The notes under the pieces are model-generated. The model was not told the origin of the DNA, ran no database searches, and was given only the letters and a program-made list of their open reading frames with translations. Made by a program: the position numbers and the translations under genes. A DNA stretch of 5,129 bases, from NCBI GenBank assembly GCA_017628595.1, contig JAGBYV010000344.1:1-5129 (forward strand), read 5' to 3'. Positions within the stretch are counted from its first letter, which is position 1. The number at the start of each line of letters is the position of its first letter. Positions 1 through 5,129 of the stretch are shown one piece after another. The stretch is from Alistipes sp. GTDB lineage: Bacteria; Bacteroidota; Bacteroidia; Bacteroidales; Rikenellaceae.

Positions 1-441
1 CACAAGGCATCACACGAAGCTATCATCTGCGTTGAAAAACTCTGCGGCTTAGAACCAGAAAAATTGAATTACAACAACATCCCTGGCTGTACATACATCA
101 CTCCTGAAGTAGCATCAGTAGGTCTCACAGAAGCTAAAGCTATCGCTGCTGGCTATGAAGTTAAAGTCGGCAAGTTCCCATTCACAGCATCAGGCAAGGC
201 AACAGCATCAGGCAACAGAGACGGTTTCATCAAAGTCGTCTTCAACGCCGCTAACGACGAATGGCTCGGCTGCCACATGGTCGGTGACAACGTAACAGAA
301 ATGGTTGCTACAGCAGTCCTCGGACGCGAGTTAGGCGCAAAAGGCCGCGACATCATCAACACTATCTTCCCTCACCCAACAATGTCGGAAGCTATGATGG
401 AAGCAGCCGCTGCTGCTCACGACGAAGTGGTACACCTTTGA
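1..441 (+). CDS. lpdA: Dihydrolipoyl dehydrogenase (E3), C-terminal part, 5' end outside window
   Basis: This is the last 146 residues of a flavoprotein disulfide reductase, open from base 1 in frame 1. E3 re-oxidises dihydrolipoamide on the E2 or GcvH lipoyl arm using FAD and NAD+, in cytoplasmic 2-oxoacid dehydrogenase or glycine cleavage complexes. The visible part is the end of the central domain and the whole C-terminal dimerisation domain. The block YNNIPGCTYITPEVASVGLT (from about residue 24) is a hallmark of Lpd. Near the end, FPHPTMSEA supplies the His-Glu pair that serves as the catalytic base across the dimer interface. The protein ends normally in DEVVHL with TGA at 439-441. The FAD-binding and CXXXXC redox-active parts lie upstream of the window, so which complex it serves cannot be told. 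Glu codons are 12 GAA to 1 GAG, and the gene is richer in GC than the next ones, which fits high expression. The family assignment is secure; the symbol follows from it. Confidence 0.95.
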   Translation, partial: HKASHEAIICVEKLCGLEPEKLNYNNIPGCTYITPEVASVGLTEAKAIAAGYEVKVGKFPFTASGKATASGNRDGFIKVVFNAANDEWLGCHMVGDNVTEMVATAVLGRELGAKGRDIINTIFPHPTMSEAMMEAAAAAHDEVVHL

Positions 442-445
442 TTCA

Positions 446-494
446 ATTCATAATTCATAATTCATAATGCATAATTCATAATGCATAATTTATA
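446..494. repeat. 7-bp tandem repeat, seven units
   Basis: Seven consecutive heptamers follow the lpdA stop: ATTCATA three times, then ATGCATA, ATTCATA, ATGCATA and ATTTATA, ending just before ATG at 495. The variation is mainly at the third base (T or G). The tract is almost pure A/T and non-coding. It could be a slippage-prone spacer or part of an AT-rich promoter or terminator region, but no function is shown by the sequence. Confidence 0.85.
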
Positions 495-508
495 ATGAAA
501 ATCAATGT

Positions 509-558
509 AGAGACGTGTCAATGTTTACCGTAGAATAAACACACATTGATGCGTCTCT
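509..558. repeat. Long imperfect palindrome (hairpin) in the rfbC leader
   Basis: Bases 509-524 (AGAGACGTGTCAATGT) pair with 543-558 (ACATTGATGCGTCTCT) over 16 positions. In RNA all 16 pair, two of them as G-U (516/551 and 517/550). The loop is 18 nt. An alternative fold keeps the outer 13 pairs and adds a 6-bp inner stem, 522-527 with 536-541, leaving an 8-nt loop and a 4-nt bulge. The stem ends 23 nt before the rfbC ATG. Only a short pyrimidine/T run follows, so it is not a classic intrinsic terminator. The outer GTAGAGACG/CGTCTCT pattern resembles short interspersed palindromic repeats seen in several bacterial genomes; that is recollection, not a search result. It could be such a repeat or a 5'-UTR structure. 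Confidence 0.75.
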
Positions 559-581
559 CTTTAAAATTCAAAGCCAAAAAC

Positions 582-1127
582 ATGGAATTAGTCAAAACTT
601 CAATAGATGGTTTGTTGATAATAAGACCTGATGTCTTCAAAGACGAAAGGGGTTATTTCTTCGAGTCTTATAATAAAGAACGTTTTGCGAAGGCAGGTCT
701 TAATATGGATTTCGTTCAAGACAACGAATCTAAGTCAGACAAAGGCGTTCTGCGCGGATTGCATTTCCAGAAACCGCCTTACGCACAAGGTAAACTCGTC
801 AGAGTGATAAAAGGCTCCGTCATGGACGTGGCGGTCGACTTGCGCAAAGACTCCCCTACATACGGCAAGTGGGAATCTGTCGTTTTAACTGAAGAAAACA
901 AGCTTCAATTATGGATTCCAGAAGGATTTGCCCATGGTTTCGTAGCATTGGAAGACAACACCATTTTCAACTACAAATGCACCAACGTATATAATAAGGA
1001 ATCAGAAGGTAGCATTTTATGGAACGACCCCGACATCAATATCAACTGGAATATTGATAATCCAACTCTTTCTGAAAAAGATAAAATTTCTCCATTATTC
1101 AAAAATTTCGAAAGTCCTTTTATATAG
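582..1127 (+). CDS. rfbC: dTDP-4-dehydrorhamnose 3,5-epimerase
   Basis: RmlC/RfbC is a cytoplasmic cupin enzyme. It epimerises C3 and C5 of dTDP-4-dehydro-6-deoxyglucose to give dTDP-4-dehydrorhamnose, the third step of dTDP-L-rhamnose synthesis for surface polysaccharides. The 181-aa product has the usual family length. It shows the N-terminal FKDERGYFFESY (19-30), the substrate-binding QDNES (46-50), VLRGLHFQ (56-63) with the expected catalytic His61, WIPEGFAHGF (111-120), the NYKCTN segment with Tyr131, WNDPDI (147-152) and LSEKD with Asp167, the likely partner of the catalytic His. The ATG at 582 is chosen because the family normally begins a few residues before such a VKTSIDG segment. 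In-frame TTG 546 and ATG 549 would add 12 atypical residues encoded partly by the hairpin arm. The other rhamnose genes are not in the window. The transglycosylase gene follows after 10 nt, so the two are probably co-transcribed. Confidence 0.95.
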   Translation: MELVKTSIDGLLIIRPDVFKDERGYFFESYNKERFAKAGLNMDFVQDNESKSDKGVLRGLHFQKPPYAQGKLVRVIKGSVMDVAVDLRKDSPTYGKWESVVLTEENKLQLWIPEGFAHGFVALEDNTIFNYKCTNVYNKESEGSILWNDPDININWNIDNPTLSEKDKISPLFKNFESPFI

Positions 1128-1137
1128 AACTTAAAAA

Positions 1138-2166
1138 ATGAAGAAGACAAAGACACTCTTAATTATAGCAGCAACATCATTATTATTAATGATAGTTATC
1201 GCCTTCGTAATGAGCATCATTGCCATAAGAACAGCCAACAAACGTCCTGTTTCGTTAGAACAAATCGTGATACAAAGTCACGACATTGAGTTTTGTGATG
1301 ACATATATTTCGCAGACGAAAGAGTGCCGCTTGAGATGTTCAACATCAGAGAACGTTACGAAAGAGAGCTTTTGTCGAACACATATTTCCACAGCAACAC
1401 TATGGTGTTGTTGAAACGCTCCAAACGTTGGTTTCCTGTCATCGAACCTATCTTAAAAAAATATGGCGTGCCTGACGACTTCAAATATTTATGCGTCATA
1501 GAGAGCAACCTAACAAATGTAGTGTCACCTGCAGGAGCAGCTGGTTTCTGGCAATTCATGAAAGGCACTGCAGAAGACTTCGGATTAAAAGTAAACAAAG
1601 ACATAGACATGCGCTATAACGTTGAATTAGAAACAGAAGCCGCATGTAAATATTTCCTTAAAGCATATGAAAGATTCGGCAGTTGGACATTAGTAGCAGC
1701 AGCATATAACGCAGGCACAACAAGAGTATTAAAATTCATCAAAGATCAAGGAACAAACTCTTATTACGACTTGCTTATGGCAGAAGAGACGGAACGTTAC
1801 GTATTCCGCATCTTAGCCATCAAAACGATATTTGAAAATCCAGAGAAATATGGAATATATGTAAGTTCTAAACTTTCGTATGAACCATATAGATATACAA
1901 CAGTCAAGGTTGACAAAAGTGTGGAAAGCTGGGCCGAATTCGCCAAAGACCACGACATCACATATAAATTGTTAAAAGTCTTTAACCCTTGGTTAAGAAG
2001 CAACTCATTGAAGGTAAACAAAGGCGAAGTGTATGAAATAAAAATACCTAAGAAGCCTTTCAACATAACCCACGGACATATCATGAATTTGATTGGCGAC
2101 GATTTATTTTTACTGAATGACTCTATAATGACTAACGAAAACGACTACGAAGATGAACTCAATTGA
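1138..2166 (+). CDS. Membrane-anchored lytic transglycosylase (MltD-like, SLT family)
   Basis: This protein probably cleaves the MurNAc-GlcNAc bond of peptidoglycan with 1,6-anhydro product formation, acting in the periplasm while held to the inner membrane. The 342-aa sequence starts with KKTK and one long hydrophobic segment (about 7-30); there is no lipobox Cys, so it looks like an uncleaved anchor. The SLT domain spans about 97-235. It has the catalytic Glu122 in the VIESN motif, then [12 protein letters not shown] (130-141), AAAYNAG (187-193) and [13 protein letters not shown] (219-231), all in family order. Residues about 253-304 ([20 protein letters not shown] and the NPWLR stretch ending in IKIP) resemble a divergent LysM-type wall-binding domain, less surely. 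The C-terminus is acidic. The gene lies 10 nt after rfbC and overlaps uvrA by 14 nt, indicating one operon. The A-rich leader (TTAAAAA before ATG) is typical of Bacteroidota. Confidence 0.93.
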   Translation: MKKTKTLLIIAATSLLLMIVIAFVMSIIAIRTANKRPVSLEQIVIQSHDIEFCDDIYFADERVPLEMFNIRERYERELLSNTYFHSNTMVLLKRSKRWFPVIEPILKKYGVPDDFKYLCVIESNLTNVVSPAGAAGFWQFMKGTAEDFGLKVNKDIDMRYNVELETEAACKYFLKAYERFGSWTLVAAAYNAGTTRVLKFIKDQGTNSYYDLLMAEETERYVFRILAIKTIFENPEKYGIYVSSKLSYEPYRYTTVKVDKSVESWAEFAKDHDITYKLLKVFNPWLRSNSLKVNKGEVYEIKIPKKPFNITHGHIMNLIGDDLFLLNDSIMTNENDYEDELN

Positions 2167-2653
2167 CAAAAACAATATTTCTGAAGAAGAATTCTTAGAG
2201 ATTTACGGTGCCAAAGAAAACAATCTCAAAGATATAAGTCTGAAAATACCACGCGACAAACTCGTCGTGATAACAGGGTTAAGTGGCAGCGGCAAGTCAT
2301 CACTGGCTTTCCAAACCATATATGCCGAAGGACAGAGACGCTACATGTAATCCTTGTCGTCTTACGCACGTCATTTCATCGGCAACATGGAACGCCCTCA
2401 AGTAGACGATATAAAAGGGCTCAGTCCTGTCATTTCCATAGAACAGAAATCTGTCAACAAAAACCCTCGTTCCACCGTAGGAACGATAACTGAAATTTAC
2501 GACTACCTCCGACTTCTGTACGCAAGAGCTGCAGAGCCTTTCTCTTATAACACAGGTGAGAAAATGGTGCGTTATTCAGAAGAACAGATTTGCGACACCA
2601 TTATTAAGATATACAAAAACAAGAAAATAAACATAAAAAACCAAAAACAATGA
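2153..2653 (+). pseudogene. uvrA: uvrA remnant: N-terminal fragment with nonsense codon and missing 3' part
   Basis: UvrA is the damage-sensing ABC ATPase of nucleotide excision repair. This copy has only its first part. Residues 1-65 carry a normal start, the [14 protein letters not shown] entry strand and an intact Walker [10 protein letters not shown] (42-50, Lys48), then EGQRRYM. Next comes TAA (2348-2350) where the family has Glu (RYxESLSSYAR). Reading continues in the same frame with [23 protein letters not shown] (Q-loop region) and [20 protein letters not shown], so this is a single-codon nonsense change, not a frameshift. Recognisable UvrA sequence ends at KKINI (base 2635), where the family goes on with a LAPVVRGRKG-like motif. 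Four unrelated codons and TGA (2651-2653) follow. The zinc-binding domains, signature motifs, both Walker B motifs and the second ATPase are absent, about 780 residues. A TTG at 2354 could restart translation but would give no ATPase. It overlaps the upstream gene by 14 nt. Another uvrA copy would be needed for repair. Confidence 0.92.
2636..2649. other. Breakpoint between uvrA remnant and lipoprotein locus
   Basis: Homology to UvrA stops at base 2635 and the next gene starts at 2650. The 14 bases between hold only A and C. The wider stretch from about 2611 is also A-rich, so the exact joint could lie slightly to the left. On the left Glu is mainly GAA; on the right it is mainly GAG. Hand counts of single 60-base rows give 35% GC (row 1441) and 38% (row 1561) in the transglycosylase gene and 45% (row 2461) in the uvrA remnant, against 55% (row 3301) and 52% (row 4141) in the lipoprotein genes. 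No transposase, tRNA, inverted repeat or target duplication is visible at the joint. Either a recombination or insertion endpoint, or an assembly chimera, would look like this. Confidence 0.7.
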
Positions 2654-3432
2654 AATTCTACAAACTTTCACTTTGCGCATTGGTCCTTTGTGCGGCCATC
2701 TCGTGCAACGATGCCCAGGAGCCGACGACGGCTACCGGCCGCCTCTCACTTGAGATGCATGCCGAGCAGAGCATCGAACTTGTTACCCGCGCGGCTGTAA
2801 GCATCGCCGAGGTAACAGGTTACACTGCCCCCAAGAACACCGATTTCACCTTCACCGTAACCGACAAGTATGGTGATACGGCATGGAATGGCAAGCTTAC
2901 CGATCTGACCGACGGCAAGCTCGCTCTTGATGCTGGCACATACACCGTGTCGGCCAGTTATGACGAGGGCTCAATGGATAGCCCCGTATTTGCTGGCTCG
3001 GTAGCAAACGTAACGATAAATGGCGGCAGCGACACAGCAGTTACTGTTCCCGTGACATTGCAGAATGCTATCGTGCGCATTGAGTTCGACGAGATGTTTA
3101 CCGAATATTACGACTGGAGCGACTTTACGCTTACGTCGAACGGCAACAGTAAGACACTTACATATGGTGCCACCCAGACTAAGGGTATGTTCGTAGACAA
3201 CACAACACTCACCGTTAAGGCAACACTCACTTCACAGGCTCAGGGCGAGGACTTTTCAAATAAGCAGTATACCTTCGAGAAGAGTTTCTCTGACATCAAG
3301 GGCGGCAAATGCTACACGCTCAAGTTCTCAGCTCCCAATGTAGGTCAGGCTGGAACGATCCAGATCAGCTTCGGCAATGAGATTGATGAGGAGAACATCG
3401 TGGATATGCCCACAGAGATCAATCCCGAATAA
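2650..3432 (+). CDS. DUF4493-type fimbrillin-like lipoprotein, first of three
   Basis: This 260-aa secreted lipoprotein has a short basic start (MKFYK), a hydrophobic segment and the lipobox AISC with Cys19 as lipidation site, followed by Asn-Asp. The mature part is a beta-rich, Thr/Ser/Gly-rich domain (about 30-245). It carries the marks of the DUF4493 family common in gut Bacteroidota: GRLSLEM near the N-terminus, [12 protein letters not shown] (93-104), SPVFAG (111-116), a [24 protein letters not shown] core strand (131-150) and a closing TIQISFGN strand before an acidic tail. A Thr-Arg-Ala motif sits at 46-48. The ATG at 2650 is supported by the signal peptide that begins at it and by an A-rich leader. 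It overlaps the last uvrA-frame stop as ATGA. Codon use (13 GAG to 3 GAA) is unlike the genes upstream. The precise role is unknown; a surface fimbrial or adhesin-like part is inferred from family and signals. Confidence 0.85.
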   Translation: MKFYKLSLCALVLCAAISCNDAQEPTTATGRLSLEMHAEQSIELVTRAAVSIAEVTGYTAPKNTDFTFTVTDKYGDTAWNGKLTDLTDGKLALDAGTYTVSASYDEGSMDSPVFAGSVANVTINGGSDTAVTVPVTLQNAIVRIEFDEMFTEYYDWSDFTLTSNGNSKTLTYGATQTKGMFVDNTTLTVKATLTSQAQGEDFSNKQYTFEKSFSDIKGGKCYTLKFSAPNVGQAGTIQISFGNEIDEENIVDMPTEINPE

Positions 3433-3474
3433 ATGAGTTGCTAACCAAGTTTGACAAATAAAAACAGACACAAT

Positions 3475-4782
3475 ATGAAAAGAATTTTTACATTATTAAT
3501 GCTCTCATTGGCCGTTGTCGCGTGCAATAAGGACAAGTATGAGTACCCGTCTGGCGACAAGCAGGGCTTTGGCACTCTTTCGTTTGCCAATCTTTACGTA
3601 GGCGTGGATGAGTCGGTAGAGGAGATTGGAACTCGTGCTGCGGGCACAATCTCGGATGCTGATGACACCTATAACATTACCGTAATCGGCTCTGATGGCA
3701 CGGTATATTTCGACGACAGCTATGGCAAGGCCAAGCTCTCTGGCGGCATCTCTCTCCCCGAGAGCAAGGATGGTCAGACCTATACGCTGACAGCACGCAG
3801 CACCAAAGCTGAGGTTCCCGCTACAGGCTGGGACAACCCCGTATATGGCGCAACCGTAAAAGATATCGCTGTAACGGCTGGCGAGGAGACTTCTATCACG
3901 GAGATCGTATGTGCGCTTTTGCAGCACAAGGTAACCGTTGACTACAACGACGACTTCAAGGCTATGGTACGCGGTAACTCAACCACCAAGGTTACGTATA
4001 ACAACGATAGCGGCAGCGAGTTGTCTTTTGCATTGAACTATGACGCAGCGACAAAGCGAGTGACACGCGAGGAGCGTGCCGGTTACTTCAATGTAGTGGA
4101 GGGCGGCACCACTCTGGAGGTTACCTTCAGCGGTAAGATGGATCTTAACGGCAACGGCGAGGAGAAGGTATATCGCATGACCAAAGCCTTCACCGACGTA
4201 ACCGCACAGTCATGGCGCCACATCACCTTCATCAAGAAGGTTGACGAGGAGGGTAACGCTACATTCGACATCCAGATCAACGACTACGTAGAGGATCTTC
4301 CCCTTGAGGAGATAACAAATGCAGAGGAGAGCACGCTGGGTACCGATCCCAACGCTCCTATCGGCGATGGTGGCATTGAGTTGATAAGTACCTGCGCGTA
4401 CGATATCACGCAGCCTATCACTATTCCTGCAAGCTCTACTCCGCTTGTGCTTACAATGGATGCAGTGGTTCCTAATGGTGTACGCACATTCACTGTCGAT
4501 ATCTCATCTGACAACGCCGATTTCATGGGCGCATTGGATGTTGTCGGCGGTGCACACGTTGACCTTGTAAATCCTTCAGATTTGGCAATGGGTATCTTCG
4601 ATATCGTACCCTTCCCCCCCGGTGCGGAGTTGGCTGGCATGACCGTTGTGCCATTCGACCTTAGCGCAGCACAGAGTCCTATCCTGGCTTTCAAAGGCAC
4701 CCACACATTCAAGATGAATGTACAGGACAAGAAGGGCTGTAAGAAGGAGGTTATTGTTGTTATGCATGTTCCTACATATTAA
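3475..4782 (+). CDS. DUF4493-type fimbrillin-like lipoprotein with extra C-terminal domain
   Basis: This 435-aa secreted lipoprotein is preceded by a 42-nt gap with an A-rich leader. ATG 3475 is chosen over an in-frame TTG at 3451 because MKRIFTLLMLSLAVVAC is a complete lipoprotein signal peptide with lipobox VVAC (Cys17). The first part (about 30-275) parallels the preceding protein: GFGTLSFANL (31-40), Thr53-Arg54-Ala55, YNITVIGSDGTVYF (66-79), a QTYTLTA strand (101-107), NPVYGA (121-126), a VTVDYNDDF core (153-161), AGYFNVVEGGTTLEVTFSG (202-220) and FDIQIND (264-270). It then has an extension absent from its neighbour: a linker with DPNAPIGDGG (291-300) and a beta-rich module (about 302-435) ending in HTFKMNVQDKKGCKKEVIVV, which resembles a small immunoglobulin-like fold. 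DUF4493 proteins with such a C-terminal module occur in the family. A run of seven C (4614-4620) lies at codons 380-382. Function unknown; likely a cell-surface structural part. Confidence 0.85.
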   Translation: MKRIFTLLMLSLAVVACNKDKYEYPSGDKQGFGTLSFANLYVGVDESVEEIGTRAAGTISDADDTYNITVIGSDGTVYFDDSYGKAKLSGGISLPESKDGQTYTLTARSTKAEVPATGWDNPVYGATVKDIAVTAGEETSITEIVCALLQHKVTVDYNDDFKAMVRGNSTTKVTYNNDSGSELSFALNYDAATKRVTREERAGYFNVVEGGTTLEVTFSGKMDLNGNGEEKVYRMTKAFTDVTAQSWRHITFIKKVDEEGNATFDIQINDYVEDLPLEEITNAEESTLGTDPNAPIGDGGIELISTCAYDITQPITIPASSTPLVLTMDAVVPNGVRTFTVDISSDNADFMGALDVVGGAHVDLVNPSDLAMGIFDIVPFPPGAELAGMTVVPFDLSAAQSPILAFKGTHTFKMNVQDKKGCKKEVIVVMHVPTY

Positions 4783-4796
4783 TACAAGATAGTAGT

Positions 4797-5129
4797 ATGA
4801 AAAAGATATTATTTGCAGCGCTCACCATGAGCGCACTGATCGCGACTACATCTTGTAAGAAGGATGTAACAGAGACTCCTGCAGAGCAGGGTGCCATCAC
4901 TTTGTCGTATGGCATATCTGTAAACGATGACAACACTATTCTCTCAACACGCGCCATGAGCGATGCGGAGTTGCTCGAGAGCGCTGTTATCGAGATATAT
5001 AAGCCAGCATTTGAGGGTATGGCTCGTCGTTATGTAGGCGCAAGCAACATCCCCAATCCGATCTATCTGCCTGCAACTACGGGGACCGATAAGTATCGTG
5101 TGGATGTGAAGGCCGGCGAGGCTGTAAAA
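4797..5129 (+). CDS. DUF4493-type lipoprotein, 5' part, cut by window end
   Basis: This gene starts 14 nt after the previous stop, which suggests the same transcript. The first 111 residues are visible. MKKILFAALTMSALIATTSC is a lipoprotein signal peptide with lipobox TTSC (Cys20), followed by KKD. The mature start has GAITLSYGISV (32-42), Thr51-Arg52-Ala53, a short strand AVIEIYK (63-69) and KYRVDVKAGEAV (99-110), in the order seen in the two genes before it: opening strand, TRA motif, substrate-like strands. All seven Glu codons are GAG. The rest of the domain lies beyond the right edge, so the family call rests on the N-terminal pattern and the context of two similar lipoprotein genes; another fimbrillin-like family is possible. 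Confidence 0.75.
   Translation, partial: MKKILFAALTMSALIATTSCKKDVTETPAEQGAITLSYGISVNDDNTILSTRAMSDAELLESAVIEIYKPAFEGMARRYVGASNIPNPIYLPATTGTDKYRVDVKAGEAVK

Noticed and set aside
509..565. Intrinsic terminator of lpdA
   Set aside because: The stem is strong but is followed only by TCTTT rather than a U-tract, and its loop is long. A terminator role cannot be supported.
546..581. Upstream in-frame TTG/ATG starts for rfbC
   Set aside because: They would add 12 residues not seen at the N-terminus of this family, and they fall within the right arm of the hairpin. ATG 582 gives the normal length.
2348..2350. Stop-codon recoding (readthrough) in uvrA
   Set aside because: TAA is the least likely stop to be recoded, no stimulatory structure was seen, and the gene is truncated anyway.
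2580..2650. Bacteroidota promoter (TTTG / TAnnTTTG) for the lipoprotein genes
   Set aside because: A TTTG is present at 2589-2592, but no matching TAnnTTTG element follows at suitable spacing.
2354..2653. A separate gene starting at TTG 2354
   Set aside because: Its product is the direct in-frame continuation of the uvrA remnant after the nonsense codon, so it is part of the same broken gene.
3451..3474. TTG 3451 as start of the second lipoprotein gene
   Set aside because: It would put eight polar residues ahead of a complete lipoprotein signal peptide that starts at ATG 3475.
3505..3927. 140-codon open frame on the minus strand
   Set aside because: It lies wholly inside the second lipoprotein gene, opposite a strand with a signal peptide and family motifs, and shows no recognisable domain. 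The same applies to the other minus-strand frames, including 4284-4730.

Overview
The window looks like a Bacteroidota genome, most likely order Bacteroidales. Three things point there: lipoproteins of the DUF4493 fimbrillin-like type, a UvrA fragment with a Bacteroidota-like insert, and A-rich leaders without clear Shine-Dalgarno sequences before the start codons. All recognisable genes are on the + strand.

Layout. Bases 1-441 are the C-terminal third of dihydrolipoyl dehydrogenase, running in from the left edge. Bases 442-581 are a non-coding spacer with a seven-copy 7-bp tandem repeat (446-494) and a strong 16-bp hairpin (509-558). Then comes a tight cluster of housekeeping and envelope genes: rfbC (582-1127, dTDP-rhamnose synthesis), a membrane-anchored lytic transglycosylase (1138-2166, 10 nt after rfbC) and the start of uvrA (2153 onward, overlapping the transglycosylase by 14 nt). 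The uvrA gene is broken twice. An in-frame TAA replaces the conserved Glu after its RRYM motif, and UvrA-like sequence stops at about base 2635, leaving only about 160 of the roughly 940 residues usual for the family.

Right after the break, from 2650 to the right edge, are three tandem genes for DUF4493-type lipoproteins (260 aa, 435 aa, and a third cut by the window end at 111 residues). They have lipoprotein signal peptides and a shared Thr-Arg-Ala motif 28-37 residues after the lipobox Cys. This suggests a secreted, possibly protease-processed, fimbria-related surface system.

Base and codon usage changes sharply at the break. Glu is mostly GAA on the left (12 GAA to 1 GAG in the lpdA part; 10 to 3 in the uvrA remnant) and mostly GAG on the right (3 to 13 in the first lipoprotein; 0 to 7 in the third). 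The right part is therefore either a horizontally acquired or recombined surface-protein locus inserted into uvrA, or a chimeric assembly joined at an A-rich stretch. The sequence alone cannot decide between these, and this is the main point to check.
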